The notes under the pieces were generated by a model that saw nothing but the letters and a program-made list of their open reading frames with translations, ran no database searches and had not been told where the DNA came from. Below, piece by piece: positions 1 through 7,434 of a DNA stretch of 46,433 nucleotides. Position 1 is the stretch's first letter; each line of letters starts with the position of its first letter. Both the position numbers and the translations under genes were made by a program. The stretch comes from Thermodesulfovibrionia bacterium (GTDB lineage: Bacteria; Nitrospirota; Thermodesulfovibrionia; UBA6902), in NCBI GenBank assembly GCA_030646035.1, contig JAUSMY010000030.1, positions 1 to 46,433 on the forward strand, in the 5' to 3' direction.

Positions 1-48
1 CGCCTCTAGCTGCCAAGGCATCCACCACGCACGCTTAAATGCTTGACC
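1..48 (-). rRNA. 23S ribosomal RNA, 5' end (partial)
   Basis: The reverse complement of this stretch reads as the very beginning of a bacterial 23S rRNA, with the hallmark GGTGGATGCCTTGGC close to the 5' end. The gene runs off the left edge of the window. The 5' end is placed at about position 48 by comparison with the usual GGTCAAGC-type start, so it may be off by a few bases. It lies downstream of boxA, tRNA-Ala and tRNA-Ile, as in a standard rRNA spacer. Confidence 0.9.
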
Positions 49-225
49 ATATAACCTCAAACTCTCGTCTAAGATCACATGTTTTATAACGACCTTTATT
101 TCGTACAAACTAACGCTTGTATAATTTGAGTTCACAACCAATGCAACACCACTGAAAAGTCCACACCAGAAAACCAGTGTCAACACAATGATCATCGCCT
201 TGATCGTGTCTTCATTCACCTAATT

Positions 226-237
226 GTTAAAGAACAT
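226..237 (-). promoter_or_regulatory. boxA antitermination element of the 23S leader
   Basis: On the minus strand the sequence is TGTTCTTTAACA, one base from the bacterial boxA consensus TGCTCTTTAACA. It lies between tRNA-Ala and the 23S start, where the spacer boxA of rRNA operons is found. The Nus factors load there to prevent early termination of rRNA transcription. The remainder of the spacer between 49 and 267 shows no other feature I can name. Confidence 0.75.
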
Positions 238-267
238 AAACATACACAATTATCTTATCGAGATAAT

Positions 268-343
268 TGGTGGAGCCATGCGGGATCGAACCGCAGACCT
301 CCTGGATGCAAACCAGGCGCTCTCCCAGCTGAGCTACACCCCC
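268..343 (-). tRNA. tRNA-Ala (TGC)
   Basis: A cloverleaf is readable on the minus strand: D arm with AGCTCAG, anticodon loop carrying TGC, T arm with GGTTCGATCCC, and an encoded CCA end. The alanine identity pair G3:U70 is present. The acceptor stem is odd. The 5' strand GGGGGTG faces the 3' strand TGGCTCC, giving a G5-G68 mismatch and wobble pairs at 6-67 and 7-66. It is 62 bases upstream of tRNA-Ile in transcription terms reversed, that is, it follows tRNA-Ile and precedes 23S. Confidence 0.93.
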
Positions 344-405
344 GCATTGATTCAATGGAGCACTATTCTAAATCAGAAAGATAAAATTATCAACACCAAG
401 AAAAA

Positions 406-482
<77 letters not shown>

Positions 483-535
483 TAATGACAAATGAAATTC
501 AGTTAATTAAAAGCATCCTGCTAATTTAAATTCAG

Positions 536-605
536 TCGAATACTATCGACCTTCCCGACCAATCGGGACGCTCTAACCCCCGATACGTCTGGGAGCTATA
601 GGCCC
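536..605 (-). pseudogene. Degenerate tRNA-Ile copy (tRNA-like remnant)
   Basis: The minus strand repeats three blocks of the neighbouring tRNA-Ile: the first 13 bases GGGCCTATAGCTC, then GGTTAGAGCG from the D arm, then AGGTCGATAGT up to a TTCGA. The D loop has gained extra bases, and the anticodon arm is replaced by a different hairpin (TCCCGA-TTGG-TCGGGA). The 3' half of the T arm, the acceptor strand and CCA are gone. It cannot work as a tRNA. It starts about 8 bases after the predicted transcription start of the rRNA promoter, so it may act as a structured leader, or it may be a decayed duplication. Confidence 0.75.
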
Positions 606-619
606 TAATCAACCTAACT

Positions 620-648
620 AAAATACAGCAATAAAGGCTTATTGTCAA
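620..648 (-). promoter_or_regulatory. Strong sigma-70-type promoter of the tRNA/23S operon
   Basis: The minus strand has TTGACA (643-648), a 17-base spacer and TATTTT (620-625). The predicted start site near 613 lies just before the tRNA-like remnant at 605 and fires toward tRNA-Ile, tRNA-Ala and 23S. The region from 483 to 737 otherwise contains no coding sequence and no 16S rRNA 3' end. Confidence 0.7.
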
Positions 649-737
649 TTTGCCAAACTATCATGAATTGCATATTATTTAATATTATGAGAAGTTGATG
701 ATGTATCATCAGTAAGCACACAGATAAAATTAATAAT

Positions 738-1085
738 ATGGAAAATATATCTTTAATAGCCTCTATCATCAGCGCACTGACAGCATTAACCACGTCTCTG
801 CGCGGACTTGGTAGATTCCGTGAAGAGTCTGCACTTGATATTGAAACACTCAAGTCCGACGCCCGTTTATCAGGCATCAAGGCTGAGCCTGTCCAGTCAT
901 CAAACAGGAATTTCTTTATTTATCGTTTAAGCACATTCATCTGGTTTATGCTCTCAATTCTATTTGCCATACCTACATTATTAAGATACCGCGAAGAAAG
1001 CTATAGCCTGGGAATCATGATATGGGCGTCATCCTTTATTTTATTGGCTGTGGTTCTACTTCTCATATGGAGAAAAATCAGATAA
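738..1085 (+). CDS. Small membrane protein of unknown function
   Basis: This 115-residue protein is not one I recognise. The first half is polar with charged stretches (residues about 28-55). The second half holds two hydrophobic helices, roughly residues 62-80 and 92-110, ending in a positively charged RKIR tail, so it is probably an inner-membrane protein. No clear Shine-Dalgarno stands before the ATG. A TAAAAT hexamer at 725-730 could be a -10 element very close to the start. It is flanked by a divergent rRNA-type promoter on the left and by the 3' end of hflX on the right (27-base gap). Low-information protein; coding status is likely but unproven. Confidence 0.5.
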   Translation: MENISLIASIISALTALTTSLRGLGRFREESALDIETLKSDARLSGIKAEPVQSSNRNFFIYRLSTFIWFMLSILFAIPTLLRYREESYSLGIMIWASSFILLAVVLLLIWRKIR

Positions 1086-1112
1086 CAGTTTAGATGTGTT
1101 GCTGAAAAAGAT

Positions 1113-2750
1113 CTAATCCCCAACCGGCCATAACTTGACCTCAACAACTCCCAGCAGATCGTTAAGTGTCTCAGGACGCAAGGCAGAAACAGCCACAGCA
1201 TTATATCTCTCACAAACAGACTCAACCATCTCTTTGTCTTTGACCAAATCCTCTTTGTTAAAGGCCATAAGCACCGGCTTTTCAGTTATCTCCAGATCAG
1301 ACAAAATATTCTCAACAGATTTTATCTGCTGCTCAAACCTCGGATTGGATATATCAACAACATGAAGCAGAAGGTCGGCATCCTCAAGCTCTTCAAGCGT
1401 CGCCTTGAACGCAGTAAAAAGGTCTTTGGGCAGGTTGCGTATAAAACCGACCGTGTCCGTGATTATCACATCCCGCTCCTTTGGAAATCTCAGCCGCCTG
1501 CTTGCGGTATCAAGCGTTGCAAACATCTTGTTCTCCACAAAGGTCTTGCTCTTTGTAAGATTGTTGAGCAGCGTTGATTTCCCGGCATTTGTATAACCTA
1601 TGATCGAGATTATGGGGATGCCCTGATTAACCCTTCGCGACTTTCTCTGCTGCCTGGCAAGGCTTAAAGAATCCAGCTGTTTCTCAAGGAGAGTGATCCT
1701 CTCCCTCACCCGCCTTCTGTCAACCTCAAGCTTCATCTCTCCCGGCCCTCTTCCGCCGATCCCGCCCATCAGCTTCGACATGGCGGTACCCTTGCCCGAA
1801 AGCCTTGGAAGCCTGTATTTGAGCTGTGCAAGCTCGACCTGCACCTTGCCGTCCCTGCTGTGCGCGCGCCTTGCAAAGATATCAAGTATCAGTTGAGAAC
1901 GGTCAATGACCTTTAATTCGACGATCTCACTTATAGAGTTTGTCTGTGATGGGTTAAGGTCCTGATCAAAGACAAGAAGTGTGGCTCCTTTATTCAGAGC
2001 ATTGATGACGAGTTCCTTTATCTTGCCTTCGCCCATAAGGTATCTAGGATTTATCTGCTTCGCCCTCTGAAGGACAGTATCGAGCACATTAATGTTGCTG
2101 GAGATTGCAAGTTCCTTCAGCTCTTCCATCGAATCTTCCTGCTCATATCTTGAGCCTGTTGAAACGCTGACAAGGATCGCCTTCTCCCTGCTGTCCTTAA
2201 CATCGAAACCTGACCTCCCCGACTGTAGCTCTTCTTCTATAGACAAGACCATTTCATTGAGATCATCAAAGGCTGAATCAATGCGCTGAAACGGGACAGG
2301 TTCGGAAATCGTATATGCTGCTGAATCTGTAGGTGCAAGGTTTGCAAGATAGACCTTGTCAGGCTCGCCGTCATCCTTCATGCCTATGGCGACAAGCGCG
2401 TCAAGGCGCAGAAGAGAGAGGTCTGTAATATCATCCTTGCTGATAGCCTCGTTGTTGAGGTGGGTATGTATCAGCCTTAGTCCGCGCAGTACCTTTCTGC
2501 CGAGAGGATAGTCTGTGAGTTCGGGAATAACTAAACCCTTTGCATCACCCACGATGACATAATCGATATTACCCTTTCTGTCAGCGAGTATGCCTATCTG
2601 TCTGCCTGTGGATGCGGAGCATGCAGCCATGTATCTCGCAAGCTCGATATTGATGAGCATGCCTTTTGGAATGCGCCGCTTGTAGAGCCTCTCAATATCA
2701 TTCAGATCGCTCTTCTTAAGCCCTGATGTGTAGCCGTAAACTGTGGAAAT
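1113..2750 (-). CDS. hflX: GTPase HflX
   Basis: HflX is a ribosome-associated GTPase that splits stalled or hibernating 70S ribosomes. The protein shows the HflX N-terminal domain, the glycine-rich linker with SGKGTAMSKLMGGIGGRGPGE, and a G domain with GYTNAGKST (P loop), DTVGFIRNLP (switch II) and FNKED. The first ATG (complement of 2658-2660) starts inside the conserved N-terminal domain. In-frame codons upstream encode VYGYTSGLKKSDLNDIERLY and RRIP, typical of HflX N termini. Between the in-frame TGA and that ATG there is no ATG, GTG or TTG. An ATT at 2748-2750 stands five bases after a perfect GGAGG (2756-2760), so I place the start there, giving 545 residues. It follows polA by 14 bases on the same strand and is probably co-transcribed. 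Confidence 0.93.
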   Translation of the reverse strand: MSTVYGYTSGLKKSDLNDIERLYKRRIPKGMLINIELARYMAACSASTGRQIGILADRKGNIDYVIVGDAKGLVIPELTDYPLGRKVLRGLRLIHTHLNNEAISKDDITDLSLLRLDALVAIGMKDDGEPDKVYLANLAPTDSAAYTISEPVPFQRIDSAFDDLNEMVLSIEEELQSGRSGFDVKDSREKAILVSVSTGSRYEQEDSMEELKELAISSNINVLDTVLQRAKQINPRYLMGEGKIKELVINALNKGATLLVFDQDLNPSQTNSISEIVELKVIDRSQLILDIFARRAHSRDGKVQVELAQLKYRLPRLSGKGTAMSKLMGGIGGRGPGEMKLEVDRRRVRERITLLEKQLDSLSLARQQRKSRRVNQGIPIISIIGYTNAGKSTLLNNLTKSKTFVENKMFATLDTASRRLRFPKERDVIITDTVGFIRNLPKDLFTAFKATLEELEDADLLLHVVDISNPRFEQQIKSVENILSDLEITEKPVLMAFNKEDLVKDKEMVESVCERYNAVAVSALRPETLNDLLGVVEVKLWPVGD

Positions 2751-2764
2751 AAAAACCTCCTGAA

Positions 2765-5422
2765 TTAATGCGCCTCAGCCCAGTTCTTGCCGATGCCGAT
2801 ATCAACCTTGAGCGGGACATGAAGTTTAATAACATTCTCCATCTCCTCCCTCACAAGCGCCTCTGCCTTCTGTGCCTCATCTTCAGGAACCTCGAACAAG
2901 AGTTCATCATGCACCTGAAGGAGCATCTTCATCCTGAGCTTCTCATTTATTATTCTGTTGTGTATATTGATCATTGCTATCTTGATTACGTCAGCGGCAG
3001 AACCCTGTATCGGAGTATTTATCGCAAGCCTCTCGCCAAGCTGTTTTATGTTTTTATTTGTGCTTTGCAGTTCAGGTATCGCCCTCTTTCTGTTGTACAG
3101 GGTCGTGACATATCCTTTATGTGTGACCTCTTCTATGAGTGCTGCAATATACTTGCTTACACCGGGATGCTGGGCAAAATATGTGTCTATATAATCCTTT
3201 GCTTCACCGGGAGATATTGTGAGCTCTTTGCTCAGCCCATAAGGGCTCATGCCGTAGACAATGCCGAAGTTCACGACCTTTGCCCTGCGCCTCATCTCAG
3301 ATGTAACTTCTCCGGCAGGTATACCGAAGAGCCCTGATGCTGTCCTTGAATGGATGTCTCCGCCATTATTAAATACATCTATCAGCCCCTCATCACCGCT
3401 GAGATGCGCCAGTATCCTCAGCTCTATCTGAGAGTAATCTGATGAGAGAAGGAGATTCCCCTCTTCAGCTATAAACGCCTGCCTTATCCTCGTGCCCCAC
3501 TCTCCCCTTGCAGGGATATTCTGAAGGTTCGGGTCAGAGCTGCTGAGCCGTCCGGTGGCTGTTATCGTCTGGTTGAATGATGTGTGTATCCGCCCGGTCT
3601 TCGGATTGACGATCTTCGGCAGCGCGTCAAGATAGGTATTCTTTATCTTTGAAAGCCCTCTGTATTCAAGTATCTCTTTCGGCAGTTCATGTTCAAGCGA
3701 AAGCTCTTCAAGCACATCAACATCGGTTGAATATCCGGTCTTGGTCTTCTTTATCTTTCTTAATCCGAGCTTCTCATACAGGACTTCCTGAAGCTGTTTC
3801 GGCGAGTTGATATTGAACTCCTCACCAGCAATAAAATATATACGCTTCTCAATACTCTCAAGCTCCCTGCCGAGCTTTTCAGAAAGAGATGTCATCAATG
3901 AACTGTCTATCTTTATGCCTGACATCTCCATATCCGCAAGCACCTCCACAAGAGGCATCTCCATATCATTGAAGAGCATGTAAAGCCCTTCCTTCTGAAG
4001 CATCGGCTCAAGATGCCTCTTAAGCTTCAGCGTGACTGCCGAATCCTCGCCGGAATATCTTGTCGCATCCTCAACGCTGACCTCGCTAAAGCCATTCAGC
4101 TTGCCTACAACATCCTTGAAGCTTATCTTCTCAATTGAGAGCTGGCTCATTGCGACATCATCAAGTCCGTGATTCGACCTGTTCGGATTCAGGAGATAAG
4201 AGGCGAGCATCGTGTCAAAAGCAACTCCCTTCAGATCGATCCCTTCATTCTTCAGCACTATCAGGTCATACTTGATGTTATGCCCTGTTTTTTTAATATC
4301 AGGGTCTTCGAGGATAACTCTAAGCTCTTTGATAACATACTCTTTAGAAAGCTGCTTTGGCGCGCCCAAATAATAATGCGCAAGCGGAATGTAGTACGCC
4401 TTTTCAGGATCAACAGAGAGTGATATTCCGACAAGCTCGGCTAATACAGGCGATTTTGAAGTTGTCTCTGTATCAATGGTAACTTCATGTTTTATAGAAG
4501 CGATGACCTCTTTAAAAAGTGCTTCATCAGTGATCGTTACATATTCAGCGTTAAACTTGGAAACTGTCTGCTCCTCTTTTGGAACAAGGTTTACTAATGA
4601 CCTTAGTTCATACTTGCTGAATATCTCAAACAGCTTCGGCCAGTCAGGCTCTTTCTCCTCAAGCTCCTCCATCGACACTTCAGCAGGTGCATCAAGATTG
4701 ACAGTCGCAAGAGAAAGGCTCAGCTCTATGTTAGGAATGTTTGCAGCGATAGATTCTCTGAGCTTCGGCTGTTTAATCTCGGCATGGTTCTTCACCACAC
4801 CGTCAAGACTGCCGAACTCTTTTATCAGCTTTACCGCAGTCTTTTCTCCGATGCCGGGAACTCCGGGGATATTATCTGACGCGTCACCCATGAGAGCCAT
4901 TATCTCAGGGATGCGCTTCGGTTCGACGCCGAAACGCTCGATCACATCCTTCTCACCGGTCACCTTCTCCTTCATGCTGTCGTATATCTTTATCTTCGGA
5001 GTAATGACCTGACATAAATCTTTGTCACCTGTAACGATGAAGACATCAACGCCCTCTTTCTCAGCCCTCTTTGCTATCACGGCAAGAAGGTCGTCAGCCT
5101 CAAAGCCCGGCTTCTCGATAGTATGTATATTGAATGCCGCGATTATATCCTTGATGATGGGAACCTGCAATTTAAGGTCATCAGGCATGGAAGGCCTGTG
5201 AGCCTTGTACTGCTCATACGCCTCATGCCTGTGGGTCGGGCCGGGAGAGTCAAATACGATGGTGAAGTAGTCAGGCTTCTTCTGCTCAAGTATCTTCAAT
5301 ATCATGGTTGTAAAACCGTAGATGGCGTTCGTTGGAAAACCCGATGATGAGGAGAGCCTTTTTATCGCGTAAAACGCGCGATATAAATATGAGTTGCCGT
5401 CTATAAGATATAAGGTTGGCAT
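2765..5422 (-). CDS. polA: DNA polymerase I
   Basis: A full-length 885-residue Pol I, used in Okazaki fragment maturation and repair. The N-terminal 5'-3' exonuclease/flap domain (about 1-290) starts with LYLIDGNSYLYRAFYA and contains the metal-binding DKDLCQ and GDASDNIPGVPGIGEKTA motifs. The central 3'-5' exonuclease domain keeps its catalytic acids: DTET (Exo I), HNIKYD (Exo II) and YSGEDSAVT (Exo III), so proofreading looks intact. The polymerase domain has motif A DYSQIELRILAHLSGD, motif B RRRAKVVNFGIVYG and motif C QVHDELLFEVPE. No strong ribosome binding site is visible before the ATG. hflX follows 14 bases downstream. Confidence 0.98.
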   Translation of the reverse strand: MPTLYLIDGNSYLYRAFYAIKRLSSSSGFPTNAIYGFTTMILKILEQKKPDYFTIVFDSPGPTHRHEAYEQYKAHRPSMPDDLKLQVPIIKDIIAAFNIHTIEKPGFEADDLLAVIAKRAEKEGVDVFIVTGDKDLCQVITPKIKIYDSMKEKVTGEKDVIERFGVEPKRIPEIMALMGDASDNIPGVPGIGEKTAVKLIKEFGSLDGVVKNHAEIKQPKLRESIAANIPNIELSLSLATVNLDAPAEVSMEELEEKEPDWPKLFEIFSKYELRSLVNLVPKEEQTVSKFNAEYVTITDEALFKEVIASIKHEVTIDTETTSKSPVLAELVGISLSVDPEKAYYIPLAHYYLGAPKQLSKEYVIKELRVILEDPDIKKTGHNIKYDLIVLKNEGIDLKGVAFDTMLASYLLNPNRSNHGLDDVAMSQLSIEKISFKDVVGKLNGFSEVSVEDATRYSGEDSAVTLKLKRHLEPMLQKEGLYMLFNDMEMPLVEVLADMEMSGIKIDSSLMTSLSEKLGRELESIEKRIYFIAGEEFNINSPKQLQEVLYEKLGLRKIKKTKTGYSTDVDVLEELSLEHELPKEILEYRGLSKIKNTYLDALPKIVNPKTGRIHTSFNQTITATGRLSSSDPNLQNIPARGEWGTRIRQAFIAEEGNLLLSSDYSQIELRILAHLSGDEGLIDVFNNGGDIHSRTASGLFGIPAGEVTSEMRRRAKVVNFGIVYGMSPYGLSKELTISPGEAKDYIDTYFAQHPGVSKYIAALIEEVTHKGYVTTLYNRKRAIPELQSTNKNIKQLGERLAINTPIQGSAADVIKIAMINIHNRIINEKLRMKMLLQVHDELLFEVPEDEAQKAEALVREEMENVIKLHVPLKVDIGIGKNWAEAH

Positions 5423-5495
5423 ATGAGACAGAATATCAAATAATCACCTTATAAGCAATTACTCAGTGAACAAGTTTCTTTCCGCCATATTTTGC

Positions 5496-5525
5496 TTGTA
5501 TATTGTTTTCTACACTACTTATAAT
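5496..5525 (+). promoter_or_regulatory. Putative sigma-70 promoter of the mntA-hepT pair
   Basis: TTGTAT (5496-5501), an 18-base spacer and TATAAT (5520-5525) precede the antitoxin gene by about 35 bases. The -10 is perfect and the -35 is moderate. It lies in the intergenic region divergent from polA. Confidence 0.5.
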
Positions 5526-5559
5526 TGAATAAATTGAAGCGATAAGGGATACTATTCCT

Positions 5560-5862
5560 ATGATTGATATAGCAATACTCAAACCTAAGATTGAAGATAT
5601 TTGCCGGAAACTCCCTGTAAAAAGACTGGGCCTTTTTGGTTCTGCCCTAACTCATGATTTTTCGCCAAATAGCGATATCGATGTCCTGGTAGTTTTTGAT
5701 TCGGATGAGAATATAGATTTTTTCAGCAAGTATTTTGATCTGAAGGAGCAATTGGAAGAAATATTCAATCGGGAAATAGACCTTGTTGTGGATAAGCAAT
5801 TCAGAAACCCTATTTTTAGGAAATCTGTTGAAAGAACAAGGACTGTGATTTATGAAAGATGA
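5560..5862 (+). CDS. mntA: MntA-family nucleotidyltransferase antitoxin
   Basis: A 100-residue minimal nucleotidyltransferase. The signature GS-x9-DxD is visible at GLFGSALTHDF followed by SDIDVLVVF, with a third acidic residue in the REIDLVVD segment. In characterised HepT/MntA pairs the MntA protein AMPylates the toxin HepT on a tyrosine and so neutralises it. The gene overlaps the downstream hepT by 11 bases, which fits a tightly coupled antitoxin-toxin pair. The ATG is preceded by an AAGGGA sequence about 13 bases upstream. The pair sits between polA and the sensor operon and has its own promoter, like a small independent module. Confidence 0.85.
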   Translation: MIDIAILKPKIEDICRKLPVKRLGLFGSALTHDFSPNSDIDVLVVFDSDENIDFFSKYFDLKEQLEEIFNREIDLVVDKQFRNPIFRKSVERTRTVIYER

Positions 5863-6190
5863 GACAAGAAAAAGCCTTGTGGATATTCTCCAGGCAACAG
5901 AAGAAATACAAGGTTTTGTTCATGGAATGGATTTCAGTGCATATCAAAAAAGCCCTGTCACACAAAGAGCAGTTGAAAGGGATTTTGAGATCATTGGGGA
6001 ATCGCTCAACAGGATCAAGAAATTTGATGAGGAATTAATAGAAAAGATTTCAGAGCATCATCGTATCATCGGGTTTAGAAACATACTGATTCATGGTTAC
6101 GACATTATTGACGAGATGATTGTTTGGAAGGCTGTTGTGAATCACCTGCCGATTTTAGTTAAAGAAATAAATAAAATATTAGGCGACTGA
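5852..6190 (+). CDS. hepT: HepT-like ribonuclease toxin (DUF86)
   Basis: A 112-residue HEPN-fold protein. The catalytic RX4HXY motif of HepT toxins is seen as RNILIHGY near residue 75-82. The Arg and His form the RNase site, and the Tyr is the residue that MntA modifies with AMP in studied systems. The helical N-terminal part and the conserved IGESLNRI segment are typical of DUF86 proteins. The start codon lies within the 3' end of mntA, so translation is likely coupled. A role in phage defence or plasmid/locus stabilisation is known for the family; here it is inferred. Confidence 0.85.
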   Translation: MKDETRKSLVDILQATEEIQGFVHGMDFSAYQKSPVTQRAVERDFEIIGESLNRIKKFDEELIEKISEHHRIIGFRNILIHGYDIIDEMIVWKAVVNHLPILVKEINKILGD

Positions 6191-6270
6191 CAAATCAATC
6201 CATAATTTCGCACAGTTTCTCAAAGGATGAAAAGTAATTACCCACTTTAAAAGAGAAAGTGTCAATCATC

Positions 6271-6299
6271 TTGACTATTAACCTCCTTAAAGGTATATT
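6271..6299 (+). promoter_or_regulatory. Sigma-70-type promoter, likely giving a leaderless mRNA
   Basis: TTGACT (6271-6276), a 17-base spacer and TATATT (6294-6299) form a good promoter. Seven bases beyond the -10 falls exactly on the GTG start codon at 6306. It would drive the five-gene operon from the deoxyhypusine-synthase-like gene to the sigma-54 activator. Confidence 0.65.
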
Positions 6300-6305
6300 T
6301 TTTGT

Positions 6306-7250
6306 GTGAAAAAGAGCTATAAGCCCATATCATTAAAGCAGGTAAAGACCTGCAAACTCGGGGATCGCAAGAGCAAGGTGAAGCTCTACAGGTTTGGTTC
6401 TCCTTTTGAAAAAGGGAGCTTCAAAGACTTTCTCAAGAGCATGCCTGACCTGTTAGCCGGAACTGATTTCAGAATGGTCGTCAAGGCTGTTGTAAAGGCA
6501 AAAGAGGACGGCAGGCCTGTTGTCCTCGGCATGGGCGCGCACCCGATAAAGGTCGGGCTCTCTCCTGTCATAATCAACCTTATGAAGAAAGGCGTCATAA
6601 GCGCGGTTGCCATGAACGGCGCGTGCATTGTCCATGATTTTGAGGTGAGCATGATGGGCCACACATCTGAAGATGTCGATACCGAGCTTTGCAACGGCAC
6701 CTTCGGCATGGCTGAAGAGACCGGCAAGGGGATAAACCTTGCGATAAATCAGGGCGTAAAAGAAGGGAAAGGGATCGGCAGGTCAGTCGGCGATCATATA
6801 GTCAGCAAAGATTTCCCTTATAATGAGTTCAGCATTCTCGCATCAGCCGCAAGACTCAATATTCCCGCAACTGTGCATGTCGCTATCGGAACAGACATCA
6901 TTCATATGCATCCTTCAGCTGACGGAGCAGCGATAGGTGAAGGCAGCATGAGGGATTTTAAGCTCTTCTCATCAGTCATATCAGACCTCAAAGGCGGCGT
7001 ATATATCAATCTCGGCTCTGCTGTCATCCTGCCTGAGGTCTTTCTGAAGGCGATCGCGCTCACAAGAAATCTCAAGCATGATGTCAAAGACTTCACTACA
7101 GTGAATATGGACTTCTTCCAGCATTACAGGACACGGGAGAATGTTGTGAGGAGGCCTGTGCTTTCAGGCGGAAGTTCATACGCATTGACCGGCCATCACG
7201 AGATAATGTTCCCTCTTCTTGCAGCCGCCATTATGGAGAAGCTGAGTTGA
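6306..7250 (+). CDS. Deoxyhypusine-synthase-like Rossmann-fold protein, function unknown
   Basis: This 314-residue protein follows the deoxyhypusine synthase (DHS) fold in order. It has a GMGAHPIKVGLSPVIINLMK segment matching the first Rossmann strand-helix of DHS, then AMNGACIVHDFEVSMMGHTS, IPATVHVAIGTDIIHMHPSA, YINLGSAVILPEVFLKA (second nucleotide-binding region) and a C-terminal FPLLAAA. The DHS catalytic lysine motif SWGKI is not present; the equivalent region reads SGGSSYALTGHHE. It is therefore unlikely to make hypusine, and bacteria generally lack the eIF5A substrate. I cannot assign a reaction. The GTG start at 6306 coincides with the predicted transcription start. The stop overlaps the TTG start of the ferredoxin gene (TTGA), so it is the first gene of the sensor operon. 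Confidence 0.7.
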   Translation: MKKSYKPISLKQVKTCKLGDRKSKVKLYRFGSPFEKGSFKDFLKSMPDLLAGTDFRMVVKAVVKAKEDGRPVVLGMGAHPIKVGLSPVIINLMKKGVISAVAMNGACIVHDFEVSMMGHTSEDVDTELCNGTFGMAEETGKGINLAINQGVKEGKGIGRSVGDHIVSKDFPYNEFSILASAARLNIPATVHVAIGTDIIHMHPSADGAAIGEGSMRDFKLFSSVISDLKGGVYINLGSAVILPEVFLKAIALTRNLKHDVKDFTTVNMDFFQHYRTRENVVRRPVLSGGSSYALTGHHEIMFPLLAAAIMEKLS

Positions 7251-7429
7251 AGCCTGTAGTTGATGAAGACCTCTGCATCGGCTGCGGCAACTGCATGGAG
7301 ATATGCCCCGCCGTCTTTCAGGTCATTGATTCAAAATCAAAAGTCATAGACCCTGACGCATGTGACTATGCCATGTGCTGTGAAGCAGCTGAAGAGAACT
7401 GTCCCGTTGAAGCCATTACCATAAAATAG
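7247..7429 (+). CDS. Single-cluster [4Fe-4S] ferredoxin
   Basis: A 60-residue soluble ferredoxin. Cluster ligands are visible as CIGCGNC near the N terminus (residues about 10-16) and a remote CP near residue 52 (NCPVEAI). Two extra cysteines, one in EICP and one in the middle CC, match the positions that form a structural disulfide in Thermotoga-type monocluster ferredoxins. The TTG start at 7247 overlaps the upstream stop codon, so translation is probably coupled to the deoxyhypusine-synthase-like gene. Five bases separate its stop from the sensor lipoprotein gene. It is an electron carrier whose partner is not evident; the upstream gene is the best candidate. Confidence 0.88.
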   Translation: MKPVVDEDLCIGCGNCMEICPAVFQVIDSKSKVIDPDACDYAMCCEAAEENCPVEAITIK

Positions 7430-7434
7430 AGGTT

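Noticed and set aside
483-737. A hidden 16S rRNA 3' end upstream of tRNA-Ile
   Set aside because: No anti-Shine-Dalgarno-like GGATCACCTCC block is present on either strand in this stretch; only the tRNA remnant and a promoter are seen.
2658-2660. ATG as the hflX start
   Set aside because: It would remove about 30 conserved N-terminal residues and has no ribosome binding site, while a perfect one stands before the ATT codon upstream.
5123-5347. Plus-strand open frames within polA
   Set aside because: They are antisense to a full-length, motif-complete gene and encode nothing recognisable.
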